Assembly: GCF_016863515.1 (NCBI RefSeq)
Contig: NZ_BOPA01000038.1
Span: forward strand, 21,389 to 85,388
DNA from: Micromonospora gifhornensis
GTDB taxonomy: Bacteria > Actinomycetota > Actinomycetes > Mycobacteriales > Micromonosporaceae
Direction: 5' to 3'
DNA: 64,000 nt
Every line of letters starts with the position of its first letter. Within the stretch, counting starts at the first letter, position 1. This document shows positions 58,040-64,000 of this stretch, piece by piece. The position numbers and the translations under genes are program-made. The notes below the pieces were generated by a model that was given only the letters and a program-made list of their open reading frames with translations, was not told the origin of the DNA and ran no database searches.

Positions 58040-59262
58040 GAACGCGCCCGTACGCCGGGGTGGAACTTCGGCACCCGCATGCTCACCTTCGTGCCTGACC
58101 CCACGCCCGTCTCCACCACCAGGCCGAAGTCGCTGCCGAACACCGAGCGGAGTCGTTCGTCGACGTTCGAGAGGCCGACGTGCTGGCCCGGGTCGTCCCC
58201 CGGATCACCGGTGGCCCCTGCCAGCTCGGCGATTCCGGCGGTAAGTGTGCCCGGATCCATCCCCACTCCGTCGTCCTCCACCGTGATGTGACATTCGGCG
58301 CCCGCGTCACGCGCCTCGATGCTCACCATGCCCGTGCCGGGCTTGCGCGACAACCCGTGCCGGACGGCGTTCTCGACCAACGGTTGAAGGCACAGGAAGG
58401 GCAGTGTCACCGGCAGCACCTCCGGGGCGATCTGGAGCCGTACCTGAAGTCGGTCGCCGAAACGGGCCCGTTCGATTGTCAGGTAGCGGTCGATCGACCG
58501 AAGCTCCTCGGCCAACGTGGTGAACTCACCGTGGGCCCGGAACGAGTAGCGGGTGAACTCGGCGAACTCCAGGATCAGCTCCCGTGCCCGCTCCGGGTCG
58601 GTACGGACGAACGAGCCGATCGCGGTAAGCGCGTTGTAGATGAAGTGCGGGCTGATCTGCGCCCGCAGCGCGCGGACCTCGGCCCGCGCCAGCCGTTCCC
58701 GGGACGAGTCCAGCTCGGCCAGGGCGAGTTGGCTGCCCGCCCAGCGGGCGGTCTCCATGGTCGCCTGCACCAGGCCCGGAGCGGGCACGCCGTCGGTGAC
58801 CGCGATCATGGCACCGGCCACCCGGCCCTCCGCGCCGGCCATCGGCGCCACCACCGCACCCCGGATCGGGCAGTCGATGCGGTCGCAGAGCAGTTCGGCC
58901 TCGCCGAGGACGGTGGACCGCTCGGTGGCCACCACTCGCTGCGCCGCCGCGCGCAGCTGGTCGGTGTGGTGCGCGCCGCGTCCGTCGAGGGCCAGCACCT
59001 CCTCGGTGTCGGTCAACGCCAACCCCGCCGCGCCGACCAGGCCACGCAGGTGCCGGGCCGCTTTCGCCGCACCCGCCGGACTCAGCCCGGCACGCAGCGG
59101 CTCGGCGGCCAACCCGGTGGTGTGCAGCACCTCGTAGGTGGCCCGCTGGCTGGCCGTGGCGATGCCCCGCCGGCCACGCAGCCGAGCGACCGCGACCAGG
59201 GCCCCGGTGAGCACGACGACCAGCGACAAGACCCCGATGCCGGCCGAGAGGTTGCCACCCAC
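58036..59262 (-). CDS. LytS-type sensor histidine kinase
   Basis: A 408-residue kinase with a single N-terminal helix (GIGVLSLVVVLTGALVAVARL), a GAF-like region (about 35-180), the His-kinase box LRAQISPHFIYNALTAIGSFV with phospho-acceptor His and a HATPase part (PLVENAVRHGLSRKPGTG; VEDDGVGMDPG; HVGLSNVDERLR). Such LytS kinases sense membrane or small-molecule signals. Its stop overlaps the LytTR gene. Confidence 0.92.
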   Translation of the reverse strand: MGGNLSAGIGVLSLVVVLTGALVAVARLRGRRGIATASQRATYEVLHTTGLAAEPLRAGLSPAGAAKAARHLRGLVGAAGLALTDTEEVLALDGRGAHHTDQLRAAAQRVVATERSTVLGEAELLCDRIDCPIRGAVVAPMAGAEGRVAGAMIAVTDGVPAPGLVQATMETARWAGSQLALAELDSSRERLARAEVRALRAQISPHFIYNALTAIGSFVRTDPERARELILEFAEFTRYSFRAHGEFTTLAEELRSIDRYLTIERARFGDRLQVRLQIAPEVLPVTLPFLCLQPLVENAVRHGLSRKPGTGMVSIEARDAGAECHITVEDDGVGMDPGTLTAGIAELAGATGDPGDDPGQHVGLSNVDERLRSVFGSDFGLVVETGVGSGTKVSMRVPKFHPGVRARS

Positions 59263-59306
59263 GTTGATGATCCTGCTGGTTACGGTGGCTCAGGGAAAGA
59301 GCTGAT

Positions 59307-60890
59307 TCAGTACGCGCCCTTGCGCGCCAGCACCACGCCCACCGTGCGCCACAGGATGCTCAGGTCGTACGCCAGCGACCAGTTGTCGACGTAGTAGAGA
59401 TCCAGTCGGACGGCCTCGTCCCAGGACAGGTCGGAGCGGCCGGACACCTGCCACAGCCCGGTCATTCCGGGGCGGACCAGCAGCCGGCGGCGTACGTCGC
59501 CGAGGAAGTCGCCGTCGTCGGCGGGCAGCGGTCGCGGCCCGACCAGGGACATCTCGCCCATCAGCACGTTGATCAGCTGCGGCAGCTCGTCCAGCGACGA
59601 GGCGCGCAGGAAGCGGCCCACCGGGAAGACCCGCGGATCCTGCTTCATCTTGAACAGCATGCCGTCGGTCTCGTTCTGGTCGACCAGGCTGGCCAGCCGG
59701 TCCTCCGCGTCGACGTACATGGTGCGGAACTTCCACACCCGGAAGGTGCGCCCCTCGTGCCCGACCCGGGGCTGACGGAAGAAGACCGGACCGGGATCGG
59801 AGATCCGGATGGCGATGGCGATGACGAGGAAGGCCGGAATCAACGCCAGCAGGCCCAGCCCGGCGGCGACCCGGTCCATCATGTTCTTGGCCAGCAGCGC
59901 CGGCCCGGACAGGGTGGGCTCCTCGACGTGCAGCAGCGGCAGGCCCTCGATCGGGCGGATGTGCACCCGAGGGCCGGCGATGTCGGTCAGCTGCGGTGCC
60001 ACCACCAGGTCGACCCCGGAGCCCTCCAACTGCCAGGCCAACCGGCGCAGCTCGCCCGGCTCGGCGCTGGCCGAGCCGCAGACCGCGATCGTGTCGCCGC
60101 CGACCTCCCGCACCAGGGCCAACACGTCACGGCCGGCGTACACCGGGACGGGGGTCTGCACTCCCTTGGCTGCGGCGTAACCGTCGGTGATGTGGATGGC
60201 GACCGGCACCAGCCCGGCGGCGGGGTTACGGGTGACCGCGGTGTAGACCTCCAGGCACTCCGGCAGGGTGCCGACCAGCACCATCCGGTGGGCCGCCTGC
60301 TGGGTGTTGCGGCGCATCACGTGCAGCACGAAGCGGGTCAGGATCCGGCCCAGCAGGATCAACAGCAGGGCCAGCAGCAGGGCGGTGCCGACGGTGAACC
60401 GGGACAGATCGGTCTTGGTGGCGAAGGCGAGGAACGACACGGCCGCGCAGACCGCCACGCCGGCCCGGATCACCCGCTTGAACTCGTCCGGCCCGAGACC
60501 GAGACAGCGTCGGTCATAGGCCCCGCTGAACCACAGAATCGTCAGCCAGCCCAGCGGCAGCAGCAGGAAGGCCACCGTGTGGAACCAGGTCGGGTCGTTC
60601 TGGGCCTCGTGGAAACCGGCGGTGGCCTGGTCGAAGGTGCGGATCGCGGTGAAGCTGGCGAACGCCGCCGCCGCGAAGTCGAGCAGCAGCAGAATCGCGG
60701 TGTACGGCCGATGCCAGCGGGAGACGCGTCGTCGAGCCCGCGCCCACGCCGAGCGGGGTACGCCGTTGTGTGACGGCGGGTTCGGCGGCTGGATCTCGAA
60801 GCTGTCGACGTGCCGCACGAGTCTGCTCCGGCCTTCGTTGGTTACCGGGCGCTGGAGGCTTGTCGTCACCTCACCCATGTCCTCCCGCAT
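59307..60890 (-). CDS. Polyprenyl glycosylphosphotransferase (exopolysaccharide initiating enzyme)
   Basis: A 527-residue WbaP/EpsE-like protein. About four N-terminal membrane helices precede a CoA-binding-like central domain, then RVAAGLGLLALIPAFLVIAIAIRISDPGPVFFRQPRVG, FRVWKFRTMYVDAEDRL, FPVGRFLRASSLDELPQLINVLMGEMSLVGPRPL and RPGMTGLWQVSGRSDLSWDEAVRLDLYYVDNWSL, the bacterial sugar transferase signature. It starts exopolysaccharide units by moving a sugar phosphate to a lipid carrier. Starts at GTG 60899, ATG 60890 and ATG 60878 are all possible. Confidence 0.92.
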   Translation of the reverse strand: MREDMGEVTTSLQRPVTNEGRSRLVRHVDSFEIQPPNPPSHNGVPRSAWARARRRVSRWHRPYTAILLLLDFAAAAFASFTAIRTFDQATAGFHEAQNDPTWFHTVAFLLLPLGWLTILWFSGAYDRRCLGLGPDEFKRVIRAGVAVCAAVSFLAFATKTDLSRFTVGTALLLALLLILLGRILTRFVLHVMRRNTQQAAHRMVLVGTLPECLEVYTAVTRNPAAGLVPVAIHITDGYAAAKGVQTPVPVYAGRDVLALVREVGGDTIAVCGSASAEPGELRRLAWQLEGSGVDLVVAPQLTDIAGPRVHIRPIEGLPLLHVEEPTLSGPALLAKNMMDRVAAGLGLLALIPAFLVIAIAIRISDPGPVFFRQPRVGHEGRTFRVWKFRTMYVDAEDRLASLVDQNETDGMLFKMKQDPRVFPVGRFLRASSLDELPQLINVLMGEMSLVGPRPLPADDGDFLGDVRRRLLVRPGMTGLWQVSGRSDLSWDEAVRLDLYYVDNWSLAYDLSILWRTVGVVLARKGAY

Positions 60891-61143
60891 GACCCGCACC
60901 GCTTACTCGCCGTAAGGGCCCGAGTCTCCCACCGTTCCAGTTTCCCACGCGGATTCCGCCTCGACGCCGACCCGAGGGACATTGCGTGACGGACTCGCTT
61001 TCGCCTGGGATCTGGCCGGCTCCACGCCATCCGGAAGCCGGGGACCGGGCCACTATACCGATGGATGGCGGCCCGGGAAGAGTGCCGGACCGTGGTTGCG
61101 CACCCCGCGTCCGATTCCGCTCCGTAGTCAAGCGTGTCGTTAC
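60891..61143. other. Intergenic region, no gene seen
   Basis: About 250 nt between the glycosylphosphotransferase start and the Fpg-family stop. The AT-richer stretch GTTACTCACCG at 61139 is the end of the glycosylase gene. No hairpin or promoter was identified with confidence. Confidence 0.3.
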
Positions 61144-62004
61144 TCACCGTACAAGTCTGGACAGCCTTCGGTCAGCAAGGGGCTTGCCGCCGGTCTGGCA
61201 GGTCGGGCAGTACTGGAGGCTCGAATCGGCGAAGGAGACCTCACGCACGGTGTCGCCACAGACCGGGCAGGGCAGCCCCGTACGGGCGTGCACCTTCAAC
61301 CCGGAGCGCTTCTCACCCTTCAGTTCCGCGGCCCGTTGCCCCAGCGAGCGGGTGACCGCGTCGCCGAGCACCCGCCGGGTGGCCGCGTGCAGCGTCGCCA
61401 TCTGCTCGTCGGTGAGCCGGTCGGTCAGGACGAACGGTGACAGCTTCGCCGCGTGCAGGATCTCGTCCGAGTACGCGTTGCCCACCCCGGCCAGCACCGC
61501 CTGGTCGGTGAGCACCCCCTTGATCTGTCCCCGGCGGCTACGCAGCGCCCCGGCGAAGGCGGCCAGATCGGCCGAGAGCGCATCCGGCCCGAGTTTGGCC
61601 ACTCCGGGCACCGCCTGCGGATCGGTCACCAGGTAGACGGCGAGCTTCTTCTGCGTACCGGCCTCGGTCAGGTCGAAACCGGAACCGTCGTCCAGGCGTG
61701 CCCGCAGCGCGATCGGGCCCTTGCCCGGCCGGAGCGGGACGGTCGAGGCGAACGCCTCCCGGTAGTGCAGCCAGCCGGCCCGGGCCAGGTGCACCACCAG
61801 GTGCAGGTCGCCGTCGAAGACGACGTCGAGGAACTTGCCGTGCCGGCGGGCGTCGGTCACCGACCGGCCGGTGACTGCGGTCAGCGCCGGATCGTACGTC
61901 TTCAGGGCGCTGATCGCGACGGCCTCCAGCCGCTCGACGCGGCGACCCACCGCGCGCTGTCGCAGGTAACCCGCGAGCGCCTCCACCTCCGGTAGTTCGG
62001 GCAT
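61144..62004 (-). CDS. Formamidopyrimidine-DNA glycosylase (Fpg/Nei family)
   Basis: A 286-residue base-excision repair enzyme that removes oxidised bases and cuts the backbone. It starts with catalytic MPELPEVEAL (Pro after processed Met), has Lys57 in RRHGKFLDV, VLAGVGNAYSDEILHAAKLSP (H2TH motif) and a zinc finger CPVCGDTVREVSF...YCPTCQTGG. TACCGT-N6-ATG supports the start. Of the family names I cannot tell Fpg from Nei2 by eye. Confidence 0.94.
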   Translation of the reverse strand: MPELPEVEALAGYLRQRAVGRRVERLEAVAISALKTYDPALTAVTGRSVTDARRHGKFLDVVFDGDLHLVVHLARAGWLHYREAFASTVPLRPGKGPIALRARLDDGSGFDLTEAGTQKKLAVYLVTDPQAVPGVAKLGPDALSADLAAFAGALRSRRGQIKGVLTDQAVLAGVGNAYSDEILHAAKLSPFVLTDRLTDEQMATLHAATRRVLGDAVTRSLGQRAAELKGEKRSGLKVHARTGLPCPVCGDTVREVSFADSSLQYCPTCQTGGKPLADRRLSRLVR

Positions 62005-62010
62005 CGTCCA

Positions 62011-62016
62011 ACGGTA
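62011..62016 (-). promoter_or_regulatory. -10 box (TACCGT) before the glycosylase
   Basis: TACCGT-N6-ATG(62004) on the minus strand. Confidence 0.45.
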
Positions 62017-62084
62017 GCCTTCTTTCCCGTGAGCGCGAGGAATGAGCTTGCGAGTCCCGCAGTCGTGAACGAAAGACGAATCCC

Positions 62085-63416
62085 GTGAGAATCGTGGTGG
62101 CGCACAACCGGTACCGGGAAGCTCAGCCCTCCGGTGAGAACACCATCGTCGACGCGGAGATCTCCCAGCTCACCGCCGCCGGTGTGGAGGTGCTGCCCTT
62201 CCTGCGCAGCTCCGACGAGATCCCGTCGATGCCGAAGACGGCGAAGGCACTGCTGCCGATCTCCCCGATGTACGCCCCGAAGGCGCAGGCCGACCTGTCC
62301 CGGCTGCTCACCGAGCACCGGCCGGACGTGCTGCACCTGCACAACCCGTACCCGCTGCTCTCGCCCTGGGTGGTGCGGACCGCGCACAAGCACGGCGTGC
62401 CGGTGGTGCAGACGGTGCACAACTACCGCCAGGTCTGCTCCTCGGGGCTGTACTTCCGCGACGGGGTGATCTGCCAGGACTGCCGGGGGCGGACGCTGGG
62501 GGTGCCGGCGGTCGTGCACCGCTGCTACCGGGGGTCGCGGGCGCAGAGCGCGCTGATGGCCACCACCCTGGCCGTGCACCGGGGCACCTGGAAGTCGGTG
62601 GACCGGTTCATCGCGTTGACCAGCGCGGTCGCCGACCACCTGCGCGACTACGGCATCCCGGACAGCCGAATCGTGGTCAAGCCGAACGGCATTCCCGATC
62701 CTGGTACGCCCGCCCCGCTCGGTCAGGGCTTTCTCTTCCTCGGCCGGCTCTCCCCGGAGAAGGGGCTCGGCCTGCTGCTGGAGGCGTGGCGTCGGCACCC
62801 CGACGGGGCGCTCGGGCCGCTGCGGGTGGCCGGTGACGGTGAGTTGCGTCCGCTCGTCGAGGCGGCGGCGGCCGAACGGGCCGATGTGACCTTCCTCGGC
62901 CCGCTGGACCGGGCCGGGGTCCGCTCGGCACTGGCCGCGAGCGCCGTGGTGCTGGCCACCTCCACCTGGCACGACGTGCTGCCCACAGTGATCATCGAGG
63001 CGTTGGCCAGCGGCCGTCCGGTCCTCGGCACGGCGCTCGGCGGCATCCCGTACCTGGTCGGCGCGGACACCCCCCGCGAGCCCGCCGGCACCGGCCCGGC
63101 GGTGATCGCCTCGGCCCCCGCCCCCGCCAGCCCCGGCGGGCCGGCTGCTGCCGGCGGGCCGGGTGGCGTCGGTGGCATGGCGGGTCTGGGCAGCGCCTCC
63201 GGGGTCGCATCCGCGCTGCCGGCCGGGGTCCTGGCCGGTGAGGCCGGCTGGGTGGTGCCGCCGGAGCCGGCGGCGCTCGCCGCCGCGCTGCCGCTGGCCG
63301 CCGCCGGTGCCGCCGCACTCGCCGCCCCCGCCCGGTCCCGCTACGAGCGGGTCTTCCACCCCGACGTGGTCACCAAGCAACTCCTGGCCGTGTACGCGGG
63401 GCTCGCGCGCTCTTGA
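62085..63416 (+). CDS. Glycosyltransferase family 4 protein
   Basis: A 443-residue GT-B enzyme: RIVVAHNRYREAQPSGENTIVDAE, DVLHLHNPYPLLSPWVV, GVPVVQTVHNYRQVCSSGLYFRDG, ALTSAVADHL, KPNGIPDPG, GRLSPEKGLGLLLEAW, VAGDGELRP, VTFLGPLDRAGV and ATSTWHDVLPTVIIEALASGRPVLGTALGG, all GT4 landmarks. An Ala/Gly/Pro-rich stretch of about 55 residues (about 335-390) interrupts the C-terminal domain before AGWVVPPEPAALAAAL. GTG 62085 start. It probably builds surface polysaccharide along with the glycosylphosphotransferase. Confidence 0.92.
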   Translation: MRIVVAHNRYREAQPSGENTIVDAEISQLTAAGVEVLPFLRSSDEIPSMPKTAKALLPISPMYAPKAQADLSRLLTEHRPDVLHLHNPYPLLSPWVVRTAHKHGVPVVQTVHNYRQVCSSGLYFRDGVICQDCRGRTLGVPAVVHRCYRGSRAQSALMATTLAVHRGTWKSVDRFIALTSAVADHLRDYGIPDSRIVVKPNGIPDPGTPAPLGQGFLFLGRLSPEKGLGLLLEAWRRHPDGALGPLRVAGDGELRPLVEAAAAERADVTFLGPLDRAGVRSALAASAVVLATSTWHDVLPTVIIEALASGRPVLGTALGGIPYLVGADTPREPAGTGPAVIASAPAPASPGGPAAAGGPGGVGGMAGLGSASGVASALPAGVLAGEAGWVVPPEPAALAAALPLAAAGAAALAAPARSRYERVFHPDVVTKQLLAVYAGLARS

Positions 63417-63489
63417 TCGACGCTGTTACGCCGTAGTGGCGGTATCCCATCTGCCTGGATACCGCCACTACGGCGTAACGAAGTCGATC
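63415..63489. terminator. Bidirectional terminator: 23-bp perfect hairpin with outer stem
   Basis: GTTACGCCGTAGTGGCGGTA-TCC (63425-63447) and its perfect complement (63457-63479) flank a 9-nt loop; GATCGAC and GTCGATC form a second outer stem with a 3-nt bulge on each side. It lies between the glycosyltransferase (+) and the small secreted protein (-). Confidence 0.85.
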
Positions 63490-63836
63490 TAGTAGGAAGT
63501 GAGCTTGTAGGACTGGAACTGGCCGGGGCTCCAGCCCCGCCAGATGCCGAGCCCCAGTCCGTAGCCGGTGCAGTCGTCGCTTGCGTAGGCGACGGCGTAC
63601 ACGGGGGTCCAGGCGATGGAGGTGACCGCGTCCTGCATCGGGTGGCAGAGGTCATCGACGGCGGTGTGGCGGGCGACCACGTAGGCGGAGTTCGCGGTGT
63701 AGAGAACCAGGCCCTGGTCAGGCACCTTGAACGGTTCCCGCTCCACCTCCTTCGCGGCCGCGGGCGCGGCAGCCAGAGTGGTGGTCAGGGCTGCGGCGGC
63801 CAGGACCGCGGCAATCCGCTTGGCGGTTTTGCGCAT
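63489..63836 (-). CDS. Small secreted protein of unknown function
   Basis: A 115-residue protein with a signal peptide (MRKTAKRIAAVLAAAALTTTLAAAPAAA, cleaved after AxA) and a mature part with two Cys (DDLCHPM and DDCTGYGLGLGIWRGWSPG). ATG 63836 follows GGGAGACCTC. The upstream ORF extension lacks a sensible signal. No family recognised; two Cys suggest one disulfide. Confidence 0.7.
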   Translation of the reverse strand: MRKTAKRIAAVLAAAALTTTLAAAPAAAKEVEREPFKVPDQGLVLYTANSAYVVARHTAVDDLCHPMQDAVTSIAWTPVYAVAYASDDCTGYGLGLGIWRGWSPGQFQSYKLTSY

Positions 63837-63968
63837 GAGGTCTCCCAAGGGTGGGGTGGCGTGGGGAGCGAGAACATCAGCTTCGCCAGGAAGCGACATC
63901 CGTCTATGGGATCTTCTCATGGCATTGATTGAAGCGTCAACAATTGTCGATCACCTTGAAACCGGCGC

Positions 63969-64000
63969 GTTAACAGGGGGCCCTTCCTATGCGCGAGGCG
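63969..64000 (-). repeat. Dispersed composite intergenic repeat, copy D (cut by the window end)
   Basis: Read on the minus strand it ends CGCCTCGCGCATAGGAAGGG then CCCCCTGTTAAC, the joint and second half of the composite seen at 15760, 44869 and 52655, in inverted orientation. The first half continues past the window. Confidence 0.7.

Noticed and set aside
1..64000. tRNA, rRNA, insertion sequences, prophage and attachment sites
   Set aside because: No T-loop GTTCRANYC context in a cloverleaf, no transposase or integrase motif, and no phage structural gene was seen on either strand; absence was judged by eye only.

Overview
The window comes from a high-GC actinomycete, most likely a member of the Micromonosporaceae (Micromonospora or a close relative). 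The reasons are the GC-rich codon use with many GTG starts, a Pup-independent proteasome activator (Bpa) ending in GQYL, two HTH/DUF5753 + DUF397 gene pairs, LCP (LytR-CpsA-Psr) proteins in tandem, and a dispersed intergenic repeat with AAGGGCCCCTTATTAAC-type cores of the kind I remember from Micromonospora. No rRNA, tRNA, CRISPR array, prophage or insertion sequence was seen. Gene order (bpa, Cof-type HADs, DUF1025-type metallopeptidase, pheA, glycerophosphodiesterase, LCP) recalls the origin-proximal region of other actinobacteria. A near-consensus parS site at 47.66 kb and a four-box DnaA cluster at 54.97-55.02 kb fit that idea, but dnaA and oriC themselves are not here.

Layout. 0-2.2 kb: molybdenum cofactor genes moaC(end)-mog-moeA-moaE. 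2.2-8.8 kb: a GT87-like membrane mannosyltransferase, DoxX, a GNAT, the first HTH/DUF397 pair, an AAA ATPase with two matching dyads at its start, and a repeat-rich membrane protein. 8.9-12.1 kb: a 1064-residue fusion of an endonuclease-Q-like PHP nuclease with a UvrD-type helicase. 12.2-19.7 kb: metallophosphoesterase, moaD-moaA, a fructosamine-kinase-like protein, DUF4192, a GAP-family membrane protein, fdhD, mobA and a small DUF6457-like gene. These complete most of a Moco/formate-dehydrogenase maturation set. 19.8-26.5 kb: YbjN-like protein, secreted beta-propeller, Lrp regulator divergent from a dimethylargininase, a branched-chain-amino-acid-type binding lipoprotein and an alpha/beta hydrolase.

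26.5-40 kb: bpa, two HADs, membrane protein, OsmC, metallopeptidase, AIM24, pheA, a lipoprotein, a PAS-like protein, a NERD-like protein, arcA (arginine deiminase) with a palindromic operator candidate, DUF5926, an anti-sigma-type ATPase, a GAF histidine kinase, GDPD and rhodanese. 40-45 kb: three LCP cell-wall ligases and a UDP-glucuronate-decarboxylase-like epimerase. 45-59.3 kb: two DUF485 + sodium/acetate-type symporter pairs, a flavin reductase with a Cys-rich N-terminal domain, the second HTH/DUF397 pair, a broken DUF559-type gene, an ABC exporter, a secreted CnaB-repeat protein and a LytS/LytTR two-component system. 59.3-64 kb: a polyprenyl glycosylphosphotransferase, an Fpg/Nei glycosylase, a glycosyltransferase and a small secreted protein.

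Many genes share one promoter design: a TANNNT -10 box lying 6-8 nt before the start codon, which predicts leaderless mRNAs. This was used to choose several starts. All functional calls come from reading motifs by eye; no database search was run.
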